Source of the DNA: Thiodiazotropha sp037384425
GTDB taxonomy: Bacteria; Pseudomonadota; Gammaproteobacteria; Chromatiales; Chromatiaceae
Assembly: GCA_037384425.1 (NCBI GenBank)
Contig: JARROA010000011.1
Coordinates: forward strand, 124,001 to 188,000
DNA: 64,000 nt
Direction of reading: 5' to 3'
Below, one piece after another: positions 23,883 through 32,506 of this stretch (the first letter of the stretch is position 1; the number at the start of each line of letters is the position of its first letter). Below the pieces are notes generated by a model. The model saw only the letters and a list, made by a program, of their open reading frames with translations, was not told where the DNA came from and did not search any database. Made by a program: the position numbers and the translations under genes.

Positions 23883-25178
23883 ATGGGTAAGAATGTCGTA
23901 GTAATCGGGACCCAATGGGGAGACGAGGGCAAGGGCAAGGTCGTGGACCTGCTCACGGACAAGGCCTCCGCCGTGGTCAGGTTTCAGGGTGGTCACAATG
24001 CCGGTCACACACTGGTGATCGATGGTCAGCAGACGGTGCTGCATCTGATACCTTCCGGCGTGCTGCGTGAGGGTGTGCGCTGTCTCATCGGCAACGGTGT
24101 GGTGCTCTCTCCGGAGGCCCTGCTGGATGAGATCGACATGCTGGAGAAGAGCGGTGTGCCGGCGGCCAGCCGCATGGGTATCTCCGAATCCTGTCCCCTG
24201 ATTCTGCCCTATCACATCGCTCTCGATGCGGCGCGTGAGAAAGCCCGCGGCAAGAAGGCGATCGGCACCACCGGCCGTGGCATCGGCCCCGCCTACGAAG
24301 ACAAGATCTCCCGCCGGGGTATACGCCTGGGCGAGATTTTTGATCCGGCCCATATCGGCGAACGCCTGCACGAGGTGATGGAGTACCACAACTTCGCACT
24401 CAAACACTACTTCAAGGACGAAGAGGTCGATATCCAGCAGGTGATCGATCAGGTGCTGACGATGGCCGATCGACTGCGGCCCATGGTGGCCGACGTGACC
24501 GGCGAGCTGCACCAGCTGCGTCGTGCGGGCAAGCACGTGATGTTCGAGGGCGCCCAGGGCGCCCTGCTGGACATCGATCACGGTACCTATCCCTATGTCA
24601 CCTCCTCCAACACCACGGCGGGCGGAGCGGCCACCGGTACCGGTGTGGGGCCGCGCTATATCGACTATGTGCTCGGTATCGTCAAGGCCTACACCACCCG
24701 TGTCGGTGCCGGTCCGTTCCCCACCGAGCTGTTCGACGACGATGGCGAGCATCTGGGTGTCAAAGGCCATGAGTTCGGCGCCACCACCGGGCGCAAGCGG
24801 CGTTGCGGCTGGCTCGATGTGGTGGCTCTGCGCCGCTCGCTGGAGATCAACAGTGTCTCCGGCATCTGCATCACCAAACTCGATGTGATGGACGGGATGG
24901 AGACGGTGAAAATCTGCGTCGGTTACGAATTCGATGGACGCCAGATCACCACGCCGCCGATTGGCGCCGATCACTTCGAGCGTTGCAAGCCGGTCTATAT
25001 CGAGATGCCGGGCTGGCAAGAATCCACCATAGGCATCACCGACTATGCGCAGTTGCCCGAGGGTGCCCGCAACTACCTGGCCAAGATCGAAGCGCTTTGC
25101 GAGACCCCCATTGATATCATCTCCACCGGTCCGGATCGGTGTGAGACGATCATCCGGCGCCACCCCTTCGCAGACTGA
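23883..25178 (+). CDS. purA: Adenylosuccinate synthetase
   Basis: Converts IMP and aspartate to adenylosuccinate using GTP. The 431-aa protein starts MGKNVVVIGTQWGDEGKGK, holding the GTP-binding loop. Other signatures include GHNAGHTL, GIGPAYEDK, FEGAQGALLDIDHGTYP and the C-terminal NKxD-like TKLDVMDG. The start at 23883 follows GAGAAAAGC; a longer upstream frame has no family similarity. hisZ lies 86 bases upstream. Confidence 0.98.
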   Translation: MGKNVVVIGTQWGDEGKGKVVDLLTDKASAVVRFQGGHNAGHTLVIDGQQTVLHLIPSGVLREGVRCLIGNGVVLSPEALLDEIDMLEKSGVPAASRMGISESCPLILPYHIALDAAREKARGKKAIGTTGRGIGPAYEDKISRRGIRLGEIFDPAHIGERLHEVMEYHNFALKHYFKDEEVDIQQVIDQVLTMADRLRPMVADVTGELHQLRRAGKHVMFEGAQGALLDIDHGTYPYVTSSNTTAGGAATGTGVGPRYIDYVLGIVKAYTTRVGAGPFPTELFDDDGEHLGVKGHEFGATTGRKRRCGWLDVVALRRSLEINSVSGICITKLDVMDGMETVKICVGYEFDGRQITTPPIGADHFERCKPVYIEMPGWQESTIGITDYAQLPEGARNYLAKIEALCETPIDIISTGPDRCETIIRRHPFAD

Positions 25179-25194
25179 GCCGGAGTGCTTGATA

Positions 25195-25215
25195 CCCCTG
25201 CCGGATCGGCAGGGG
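25195..25215 (+). terminator. Hairpin after purA
   Basis: CCCCTGCC and GGCAGGGG pair perfectly around GGATC, 16 bases after the purA stop. There is no T tract, so it may be a weak terminator or an mRNA 3'-end stabiliser. Confidence 0.5.
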
Positions 25216-25413
25216 CTGATTCCCCGAACAGAGATGTATCGAACAGGCTGAGGAACGGGAAGATTGTCGGCCGGGAATCGCCTGGGGTAGTATCGGCAGC
25301 ATCGGAATCGACGGAGCGGCCGGGTACAGTGTCGCCATTTTCCCGGCGGCAGCTTCGAGATGCTCTCGACCCGTCATACAACCGCTGATTCTGAAACGGA
25401 CAGGAGGCATGTG

Positions 25414-26016
25414 ATGGGCATGACGACGAAAGCCGTCGCTTGGCTGTTGTGGTTGCTGGTCAGTTTTCAGGCACTGGCCGAGCCCGGCACTCAGAAATCC
25501 GAAATCCAGCCGCTGGCTGACGTCCCCCCCACTGGCGGTGATTTCACCCTTCAATCCAGTCAAGGTCCGATTTCGACCACCCAGTTTCGCGGCAAGGTGG
25601 TTCTGCTCTACTTCGGCTATACCCAGTGTCCCGACGTCTGTCCCACCTCGTTTTCGCTCATGGCGCAGGCGCTGAATGAACTCACTGCTCTGGAGCTGGA
25701 CAAGGTCAGAGGGATTTTCGTCAGTGTCGATCCCAAGCGTGACAGCGTGGAGAGACTCGCGGAATACGTGGATTACTTCCATCCCAGCTTCATCGGCGTA
25801 ACCGGGGAACCGGATGCGGTCGCCGCGGCAGCCAGACTCTATGGTGTGCAATACAGTTACACCGATGCCAGCGATTCGGCCATGGGCTATATCGTCAATC
25901 ATTCCGCGGCGATCTATCTGATCGATCAGCAGGGTGAGCTGCGTTTCGCCTTTCCCCACGAAACTTCCCCCGAGACCATGCTGGGGGCGATTCGTATGCT
26001 GCTCGAGGAGCGCTGA
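25414..26016 (+). CDS. Sco1/SenC-type copper chaperone
   Basis: Periplasmic thioredoxin-fold protein of 200 aa involved in copper delivery to cytochrome oxidase, or in thiol-disulfide chemistry. It has an N-terminal signal/anchor (about 5-22), copper-ligand C72-x3-C76 (YTQCPDVCPTSF) and the distal His in IVNHSAAIYLID. ATG 25414 is six bases after AGGAGG. No oxidase gene is nearby. It could be soluble or membrane-anchored; the signal sequence ends QALA-E, which looks cleavable. Confidence 0.92.
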   Translation: MGMTTKAVAWLLWLLVSFQALAEPGTQKSEIQPLADVPPTGGDFTLQSSQGPISTTQFRGKVVLLYFGYTQCPDVCPTSFSLMAQALNELTALELDKVRGIFVSVDPKRDSVERLAEYVDYFHPSFIGVTGEPDAVAAAARLYGVQYSYTDASDSAMGYIVNHSAAIYLIDQQGELRFAFPHETSPETMLGAIRMLLEER

Positions 26017-26090
26017 GGATGGGCAGGTCAAACATCACCTGGTTACCCCCTTCGTTCAGCCGTTGAAACAGGGACCGCCGGCATTTTTTG

Positions 26091-26310
26091 AGTTTTGAGT
26101 GTTGAGTTTTTTTAGTTTTGAGTGGATGCGTTCGCTTCGCTCAAGACTATTTGTTTTTCGCATCCATAGGGGGTCGTACGACAAGAGGCCAAGGAAGCAT
26201 CATGTGACCCAGACAACTCAAAACTAAAAACTTAAAACATTACAGATAGTTACAAAATTCTTGCAACGGCCTTCTCATAACAGGGTATGCTGGGAAATCA
26301 GGACTGGCCC
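26091..26310. repeat. Intergenic repeat, copy A
   Basis: The segment 26091-26153 (starting AGTTTTGAGTGTTGAG and containing GTTCGCTTCGCTCA) and the tail about 26251-26305 (CCTTCTCA to AATCAGGAC) match 30709-30771 and 30800-30843 closely. Copy A has about 100 extra bases between the two blocks, including ACTCAAAACTAAAAACTTA, an inverted match to the first block. It fills the gap between the Sco gene and the RDD gene; no coding sequence is evident there. Confidence 0.6.
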
Positions 26311-26317
26311 CCCCGGC

Positions 26318-26758
26318 TCAGTCGATACGAATCAGGCGGGTTCCGGAGAGACGGTCATGCCAGGCCAGACCTTCGCGATCGACCAGCACCCAGAGGAAAC
26401 CCAGGCCCAGCGTCAGGCAGGAGAGCAGGGCCGCCAGATGGCGTTTCAGGGCATCGCCCCAGCTGAGCGGCTTACCGTCCATCCTGACCACTTTCAAGCG
26501 CCAGGCACGCATACCGAGGGTCTGTCCTCCCCGCCACCAGAAGCCGGTGAAGAACAGCAGAGGGATGATCTCGAACAGAAACCATTGATAAGCCAGCAAC
26601 GTCCCCCCTTTGGGCATGCCGAAAGGCAGTGTGATGAGGGTGGTGGCGACAGCCAGCAGAGCGATCAGCAGCAGCAGGTCGTAAAAAATCGCAGCTAGAC
26701 GACGCAGCAGACCCGGTGTGGCGGCTGACGAGGATGCTTCTGTGGAAGTAGCGGACAT
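26318..26758 (-). CDS. RDD family membrane protein
   Basis: Small inner-membrane protein of 146 aa. It carries the RDD signature near the start (RRLAAIFYDLLLL, with Arg and Asp), two hydrophobic helices (about 24-46 and 58-78) and the typical GMRAWRLKVVRMDG plus LWVLVDREGLAWHDRLSGTR motifs. RDD proteins are often of unknown transport role, some linked to Na+/H+ exchange. It is a single gene divergent from the PilZ gene. Confidence 0.85.
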   Translation of the reverse strand: MSATSTEASSSAATPGLLRRLAAIFYDLLLLIALLAVATTLITLPFGMPKGGTLLAYQWFLFEIIPLLFFTGFWWRGGQTLGMRAWRLKVVRMDGKPLSWGDALKRHLAALLSCLTLGLGFLWVLVDREGLAWHDRLSGTRLIRID

Positions 26759-26909
26759 GGGTAACTGAACCTGTTGCAGGAAGACTCCGGAGTGACGGGT
26801 GGGTAAAAACCCTAATAGGGTAGGGCAATCATCCGTATTTCAATACTATTCATTGGATTCCATAATGTTGTTTCCCGGTTGACACTACACTCGGTGGGGG
26901 CAAGAAAGC

Positions 26910-27290
26910 ATGGAACACAGATGTGACCATCGCAAATTATTATCACTAGAAATCGTACTCAACGATCTTGACGCCGGAGAAATCAGGGGTAAGACCCGCA
27001 ACGTCAGTCTCAGCGGAATGCTGGTCGATATCGGCGACGCTCCACTGAGACTGAATACCATCATTGATATCTCATTTCCAGTGGTCTGCGGTGAAATCTC
27101 GCGCAACTGTAAGGCCAAGGCCTTTGTCGTGCATCAACAGTCCGGCAGTGTCGGTCTGATGTTCAGCGAGATCGACTCCGATGTAAGGCAGATGTTGAGA
27201 AAACTGCTATATGGTTATGCGACCCTGTCAGAGCGTGCTTATCTCTCTCAACGTCAGCAAGAGATTTCCGCTTCACGGGCGGTCGCCTGA
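26910..27290 (+). CDS. PilZ domain protein (c-di-GMP binding)
   Basis: 126-aa cytosolic protein that is essentially a single PilZ domain. Both ligand motifs are intact: R4-x3-R8 (RCDHR) and N31-V-S33-L-S-G36. It should therefore bind cyclic di-GMP. The C-terminus (about 88-126) is helical. It is monocistronic, lying between the RDD gene and a large sensor kinase. The downstream process is unknown; the family acts in motility, biofilm and polysaccharide control. Confidence 0.9.
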   Translation: MEHRCDHRKLLSLEIVLNDLDAGEIRGKTRNVSLSGMLVDIGDAPLRLNTIIDISFPVVCGEISRNCKAKAFVVHQQSGSVGLMFSEIDSDVRQMLRKLLYGYATLSERAYLSQRQQEISASRAVA

Positions 27291-27499
27291 AGACTTGTGC
27301 GTAAAGTACCTCCTGTATAACAACAATTGACCAGCTAGCTGGAACCTAATTCAAAAGACGCAATTCTGAGAGAATCCGAGTTCGGCAAATCAGTCGCCGA
27401 GAACGCAAGCAGCCGGAATCGCAGTGGGTGCCTGCGGAAGTCGGAGAACGCAAAGTGGTGAACGGGTTGGCGGTCAAGCATATGACGAAGATTGTTTAG

Positions 27500-30055
27500 A
27501 TGTATCGATTCGTCTCCAAACTACAGCGAACCTGGCTGACACGCATCCCCATGCCGTGGCTTTCAATACTGGTGGGTGTGTTTTGTGGCATGTTGACCTG
27601 GTTGCTGCTCGACCCCATCCTCAATCACCGGCTGGAGCAGATCTTTCGGGACAATCTCTCCCACCGCCTGGAGCTCAGCTCGACCGAGACGCGCCATCGC
27701 TTCGAGGCGTTTCTCAACGAGTGGCGTATCACCGGTCACAGTCTGGCCCAGCACTGGGGCGTGGTCGAATATCTGAACACCAGCGCCTGGGAGGATACCC
27801 TGGAGGCGCCCAGACGCTACAGTGGACGCCAGATCCCCAGTTGGCTGGAACCGGGGCACTTCAGTCTCAACTCGATAGAACCGGATCAGATCGCGCTGCT
27901 CGATTCCGACGGTGGTGCGCGGGAAATTTTCGAAGATGAATCTCTGCCCTTCGACTTTGAGCGGCTGACAGGATATTTCAACGAACGCGAGGATGTTGCG
28001 ATCACCACCGTGCAGCAGCATCCCTACCTGCTGGTCTTCTCCCGAGTCCCGCGTGCTGAGGGATTCGAGCCGGTCTATCTGATGATGGTCATCGAGATCG
28101 ACGAGCATTTCCTTGCTGAATCGCAGCAGAGTATCGGTGAGGCGGATACCGTGATCGCCTTGTTGGATACGGACACCCAGCAACTGATCGTCAGCAGCGA
28201 GCCTGCACGCGTCTTCCCCGCATCACCGCTGGGGGTTTGGGACGAGCACTATCTGGTCACATCGCAAGCCCTGGTCGGCTATCAGGGGGCCGATCAAAAC
28301 CTGCTGTTCACCACTCTGGTATCGCGTCAAGCGACCAAGAAGACGTTACAGAACATCACCAACCTGGCGCAGCAGGATCGCCTGATCGCGACCCTGGTCT
28401 ATATTGCCGCCTTCTCTCTCGCCTTCTACCTCATCTCTACCAAGATCAGTCATGTACTGCAGCGGATCTCCCGCTTTGGGCAGCAGGCACTGGGTATTCG
28501 GCAGCCAGTCGTGAGGGAGGGCAACCAGCTGCTGCAGCTCGAAGGTTGGGTGAAGGCTTTCTTTCGCCAGATCATCGAGGCCCGGGAGCGGCTGCGGGTG
28601 CAGCAGGAAGAGCGGCTGAAAGAATCAGAAGTCTTCAAAAGCGCTTTATTCGACAACTCGATGGATTCGATCATTACCCTCGACGAGCAGGGTCGGGTGA
28701 TCGAGGTCAACGGCACTGCATGGCGGGTTTTCGGTTATGATCGAGAAGGATTGCTGGGTCGCCATTTCGACGAGTTTGCACTGCATGTCGACGATCGCAA
28801 ATGCTATCGCCAAATGTTGAGCACGTGCATTCACAAGCAGGGTGACGAGCGGGCCTGTCGCTCCCAACCCATGACCGCGCTGACCGGTCTCGGCGAAGAG
28901 CGGGCTGTCGAATGTTCTGTGATTTCAATCCATCTGCCGCACCAGACGGTGTTCAATGTCTATCTGCGCGATGTGACCGGTCAGAAGCAGGCGGAGCGGG
29001 AGATCGCCAGTCTGGCCAAGCTGGCAAGCGAAAATCCAAGCCCGGTGTTACGTGTCAACCAGCGGGGGGTGATCGTCTATGCCAATGTCGCCAGCAAACC
29101 GCTGCTCGATTACTGGGGTTGCGAACGGGGCCAGACCCTGCCCCTCTATTGGCAGAACCAGGTCGCCAAGTCGTTGCGGGAGGGGGTTACCGAGGATTTC
29201 GAGATCGCCTTCGAGGATCAGGTCTACTCGCTGCAGTTGGCGCCGATCAGAGAGCTCGACTACGTCAATCTCTATGCGCGTGATATCACTCAGATGCGTA
29301 ATGCGGAGATGCAGAGCCGACAGCATCAGTCCGAGTTGGTGCATGTCTGCCGGCTCAGTACCATGGGGGAGATGTCCACCGGCCTGGCCCATGAACTGAA
29401 CCAGCCGCTGTCCGCCATCATCAACTTCGCAAGCGGTTGTGTGCGGCGCATCCAGTCGGGCCTCGGAGGCGAAGCGGAACTGGTGGATGCCATGGCGCAG
29501 ATCACGGCACAGGCCGAGCGCGCCGGTGAGATCATCAAGCGCTTGAGGGCGATGGTGACCAAGCGGCCGCAGGAGCATGAAGTGGTCAATCTCAACCACA
29601 TGCTGTTGGAGGTCGCCTCTTTTACCGAGTTCGAGGCCAATCGGCATCGGGTGGAGGTGAGCCTGGAGCTGAGTGACGAGATTCTGCCGGTGAAGGTCGA
29701 TCTGGTTCAGATCGAGCAAGTGCTGCTGAATCTGGTCAGAAACGCCATTGATGCCATGAAAGTGGTACCATCCGGGAAGAGACAGCTGCTGTTGCAGACA
29801 CGCCGCCTCGATGCCACCCACGTGGAAGTGGTGGTCAGGGATACCGGTCCGGGTATCGATGCGGACGCGGTCGAACACCTGTTCGATGCCTTTTTCTCCA
29901 CCAAGGAGAGCGGGATGGGTATGGGACTGCCGATCAGCAAAAAGATTGTCGAGGCTCACTATGGCGAGCTTTCGGTTGACACCGAGCCCGGCGCTGGTGC
30001 GGCTTTTCATATGCTGCTGCCCACCGATCCGACACTTGTATTACCAGGGTTCTGA
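27500..30055 (+). CDS. PAS-containing hybrid-type sensor histidine kinase (FixL-like)
   Basis: Large membrane kinase of 851 aa. It has an N-terminal membrane helix (about 18-38), an extracytoplasmic sensor domain (about 40-290), a second helix (about 295-313), two PAS domains (about 375-490 and 505-600), a HisKA domain with H631 (GLAHELNQPLSAI) and an ATPase domain with NLVRNAIDAM, DTGPGID and GMGMGLPISKK. No receiver domain follows, so hybrid refers only to mixed sensing; output goes to the regulator two bases downstream. The HELNQPL H-box is that of the FixL/DctB/TodS class. The signal is unknown. Confidence 0.9.
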   Translation: MYRFVSKLQRTWLTRIPMPWLSILVGVFCGMLTWLLLDPILNHRLEQIFRDNLSHRLELSSTETRHRFEAFLNEWRITGHSLAQHWGVVEYLNTSAWEDTLEAPRRYSGRQIPSWLEPGHFSLNSIEPDQIALLDSDGGAREIFEDESLPFDFERLTGYFNEREDVAITTVQQHPYLLVFSRVPRAEGFEPVYLMMVIEIDEHFLAESQQSIGEADTVIALLDTDTQQLIVSSEPARVFPASPLGVWDEHYLVTSQALVGYQGADQNLLFTTLVSRQATKKTLQNITNLAQQDRLIATLVYIAAFSLAFYLISTKISHVLQRISRFGQQALGIRQPVVREGNQLLQLEGWVKAFFRQIIEARERLRVQQEERLKESEVFKSALFDNSMDSIITLDEQGRVIEVNGTAWRVFGYDREGLLGRHFDEFALHVDDRKCYRQMLSTCIHKQGDERACRSQPMTALTGLGEERAVECSVISIHLPHQTVFNVYLRDVTGQKQAEREIASLAKLASENPSPVLRVNQRGVIVYANVASKPLLDYWGCERGQTLPLYWQNQVAKSLREGVTEDFEIAFEDQVYSLQLAPIRELDYVNLYARDITQMRNAEMQSRQHQSELVHVCRLSTMGEMSTGLAHELNQPLSAIINFASGCVRRIQSGLGGEAELVDAMAQITAQAERAGEIIKRLRAMVTKRPQEHEVVNLNHMLLEVASFTEFEANRHRVEVSLELSDEILPVKVDLVQIEQVLLNLVRNAIDAMKVVPSGKRQLLLQTRRLDATHVEVVVRDTGPGIDADAVEHLFDAFFSTKESGMGMGLPISKKIVEAHYGELSVDTEPGAGAAFHMLLPTDPTLVLPGF

Positions 30056-30057
30056 CT

Positions 30058-30693
30058 ATGAGTAACCAGCCCACCGTATTCGTCGTCGATGACGATCAGG
30101 CCATGCGCAACTCCCTCAAGTGGCTCATCGAATCCGTCTCCATGCAGGTGGAGACCTTCGATTCCGCTGACGCCTTCATCAGGAGCTATTATCCCGGGCG
30201 CTCCGGCTGTCTGCTGCTCGATGTGCGCATGCCGGGCATGAGTGGGCTGGAGCTGCAGGAGTATCTTGCGGTCAATAAGATCGCGATCCCGGTCATCATC
30301 ATCACCGGTCATGCGGATGTGCCGATGGCGGTCAGGGCCATGAAGGCGGGGGCCGTGGATTTCATCGAGAAGCCTTTCAACGACGAGCTGTTGTTGGAGA
30401 GCATCAGACACGCCCTCCTGCTGGATGAGAGGCAGCGGGACATGCAGTCGCAACGGGCGGAGATCGCCACCCGTCTGGCGCGACTGACACCACGCGAGCA
30501 TGAGGTGATGGTGATGGTCACCAACGGCCGCGCCAACAAGGAGATCGCCAGCACCCTGGGGGTCAGCGCCAAGACCGTGGAGGCACACCGGGCGCGGGTG
30601 ATGGAGAAGATGGAGGCTGGCTCGCTGGCCGAACTGGTGCGCATGGCCATCCATGCCAATCTGACACTGGAAGAAGCCGATACGGAGGAGTGA
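30058..30693 (+). CDS. FixJ-family response regulator
   Basis: 211-aa DNA-binding regulator. The receiver domain has D11-D12-D13, phospho-acceptor D55 (LLLDVRMPGMSG) and a KPF segment near residue 105. The LuxR-type helix-turn-helix (about 140-205) has LTPREHEVM, NKEIASTLGVSAKTVEAHR. It begins two bases after the kinase stop, so the two are a cognate pair. FixJ-type regulators often control respiration or alternative electron-acceptor genes, but no target is shown here. Confidence 0.92.
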   Translation: MSNQPTVFVVDDDQAMRNSLKWLIESVSMQVETFDSADAFIRSYYPGRSGCLLLDVRMPGMSGLELQEYLAVNKIAIPVIIITGHADVPMAVRAMKAGAVDFIEKPFNDELLLESIRHALLLDERQRDMQSQRAEIATRLARLTPREHEVMVMVTNGRANKEIASTLGVSAKTVEAHRARVMEKMEAGSLAELVRMAIHANLTLEEADTEE

Positions 30694-30708
30694 GGCAGCC
30701 GTAGCCGT

Positions 30709-30845
30709 AGTTTTGAGTGTTGAGTTGTTAGTTTTGAGTGGATGGGTTCGCTTCGCTCACGGCTCATTGGTTACAAATTCCAAGCGAGTTCCACGAACGC
30801 CATGCCTGCCTTCTCACGGCCGGGCATGATGGGTAATCAGGACAG
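30709..30845. repeat. Intergenic repeat, copy B
   Basis: Compact version of the element at 26091-26310: first block AGTTTTGAGTGTTGAG to CGCTTCGCTCA, then the tail CCTTCTCA to AATCAGGAC. The two copies flank the RDD/PilZ/kinase/regulator block. It occupies most of the 202-base gap before the UMF1 transporter. Confidence 0.6.
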
Positions 30846-30895
30846 GGTGTGAGGAGAGGCAATCCGCTCATGCAACACGATACCGCCTGCCGTCC

Positions 30896-32197
30896 ATGAG
30901 TGAGCGCCTCCTGCGCCAGCCGAAGGTCCTGGCCTGGGCCTTCTACGATTGGGCCAACTCCGCTTTCGCCACCACCGTGATGGCGGGTTTTTTTCCGCTC
31001 TTCTTCAAGCAGTACTGGAGTGCCGAGGTGGTCGCCACTGAGAGCACCTTCCGTCTCGGATTGGCCAACTCGCTGGCGAGCATCCTGGTGGTCTGCCTGG
31101 CGCCCCTGCTGGGTGCCCTGGCCGATCAGGCCGGCGCGCGCAAACGTTTTCTGCTCTTCTTCGCTGCCATGGGTATCGTCATGACCGGCGCCTTGCCGCT
31201 GGTCGCCATGGGACAGTGGGTGTTGGCACTGGTGCTCTACGGGGTGGCGCTGCTGGGTTTCTCCGGCAGTAATATCTTCTACGATGCGCTGTTGGTCTCG
31301 GTGACCGAGGAGCGCCACTACGATCGGGTCTCCGCCTACGGTTTCGCCTTCGGTTATCTGGGTGGGGGACTGCTCTTCACCCTCAACGTGGTGATGATCC
31401 TCAAGCCGGCGCTGTTCGGCCTCACCGGGAGCGCCGAGGCGGTCAAGCTCTCCTTCTTCAGCGTCTCCCTCTGGTGGGCGTTGTTCTCGCTTCCTCTCTT
31501 CATCTGGGTCAAGGAGCCGCCGGCGGTGTCGACCCGCGCGGACTGGGTCAACGCCGGTTTCCGGCAGCTGCTGTCGACCCTGGGCAAGGTGCGCCAGCTG
31601 CGCATGACCTTCCTGTTTCTGGTCGCCTACTGGTGCTATATCGACGGTGTCGACACCATCGTGCGCATGGCGGTGGATTACGGCCTATCGATCGGATTCG
31701 ACGCCAACAACCTGATGACGGCGCTGCTGATCACCCAGTTCGTCGGTTTCCCGGCGGCCCTGGTGTTCGGCAGCATCGGCGCACGACATGGACCCAGGCA
31801 GGGCATCATGCTGGCGATCTTCGCCTACCTGATGATCCTGCTCTGGGCCTATCGCATGGACGCGATCTGGGAGTTCTATCTGCTGGCGGTGGCGATCGGT
31901 CTGGTGCAGGGCGGCATTCAGGCTCTCTCCCGGGCGCTTTATGCAAGGCTGATTCCACGCGATCAGTCGGCGGAGTTTTTCGGTTTCTACAATATGCTGG
32001 GCAAATTCGCCGTGGTGTTGGGGCCGTTGCTGATGGGGTGGGTCGGAGTGCTTACACGGGACAGCCGGCTCTCGATCCTGGCCATCGCCGTACTGTTTAT
32101 CCTGGGAGCCTTGATCCTGGGGAAGGTGGATATCCACGCCGGGCAGCAGGCCGCCCGCCAGTTGGAGGGCAGGGGCTATCCACCTCAGAGCGAGTGA
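30896..32197 (+). CDS. UMF1-family MFS transporter
   Basis: Inner-membrane carrier of 433 aa with about 12 membrane helices. It opens with the UMF1 signature (VLAWAFYDWANSAFATTVMAGFFPLFF), and the A-motif-like loop GALADQAGARKRFL follows helix 2. A conserved IDGVDTIVRMAVDYG segment starts the second half. The family is related to yeast Atg22 amino-acid effluxers; bacterial substrates are unclear. Its last 13 bases overlap the end of a convergent small gene. Confidence 0.9.
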   Translation: MSERLLRQPKVLAWAFYDWANSAFATTVMAGFFPLFFKQYWSAEVVATESTFRLGLANSLASILVVCLAPLLGALADQAGARKRFLLFFAAMGIVMTGALPLVAMGQWVLALVLYGVALLGFSGSNIFYDALLVSVTEERHYDRVSAYGFAFGYLGGGLLFTLNVVMILKPALFGLTGSAEAVKLSFFSVSLWWALFSLPLFIWVKEPPAVSTRADWVNAGFRQLLSTLGKVRQLRMTFLFLVAYWCYIDGVDTIVRMAVDYGLSIGFDANNLMTALLITQFVGFPAALVFGSIGARHGPRQGIMLAIFAYLMILLWAYRMDAIWEFYLLAVAIGLVQGGIQALSRALYARLIPRDQSAEFFGFYNMLGKFAVVLGPLLMGWVGVLTRDSRLSILAIAVLFILGALILGKVDIHAGQQAARQLEGRGYPPQSE

Positions 32198-32466
32198 CAG
32201 TTGCAGCGATAGGGCAGATCGCGAGCGACCTGGGCCACTGTCTCGATGATGGCCTGCTCGTCGTTGTCGAACAGGCTTGCCCGGGGGTCCTTGCGCCTGA
32301 TCAACTCCCTGATCAGGGATTCGGTGACGGGACGGTGGACCGAGGGGGTGGGGGCCTCGGTGACATCGTGGCAGATGGGACACATGACGAAGAGCCCGCT
32401 CTCGAGACCGATCTCCTTCGCCGCCTTATGTTGTTTCTGTTGCCGGTTGTTTGATAGACTCTGCAC
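32185..32466 (-). CDS. Small Cys/His-rich protein, unknown
   Basis: Predicted 93-aa protein that I do not recognise. It has a CPICH motif near residues 29-33 and CNCH at the end (YRCNCHSL), giving four Cys and two His that could bind zinc; no signal peptide is apparent, so heme attachment to CPICH is unlikely. The stop overlaps the convergent transporter by 13 bases and the region lies upstream of cmoA. The start is uncertain: GTG 32466 or ATG 32385, neither with a good ribosome site. It might not be expressed. Confidence 0.45.
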   Translation of the reverse strand: MQSLSNNRQQKQHKAAKEIGLESGLFVMCPICHDVTEAPTPSVHRPVTESLIRELIRRKDPRASLFDNDEQAIIETVAQVARDLPYRCNCHSL

Positions 32467-32506
32467 CCTTAATCAGCCAAGGGCAATCCCCAACTCTGCG
32501 ACCGCC

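Noticed and set aside
23502..25163. A 550-codon minus-strand frame across hisZ and purA
   Set aside because: It spans two real genes on the other strand with no recognisable motif, so it is a GC-driven artefact.
26091..26310. CRISPR-like array
   Set aside because: Short T/G-rich repeats here are irregular, only two or three units, without uniform spacers, and no cas genes are present.
32373..32387. CXXCH heme site in the small Cys/His protein
   Set aside because: No export signal precedes it, so covalent heme attachment is unlikely; zinc binding is more plausible.
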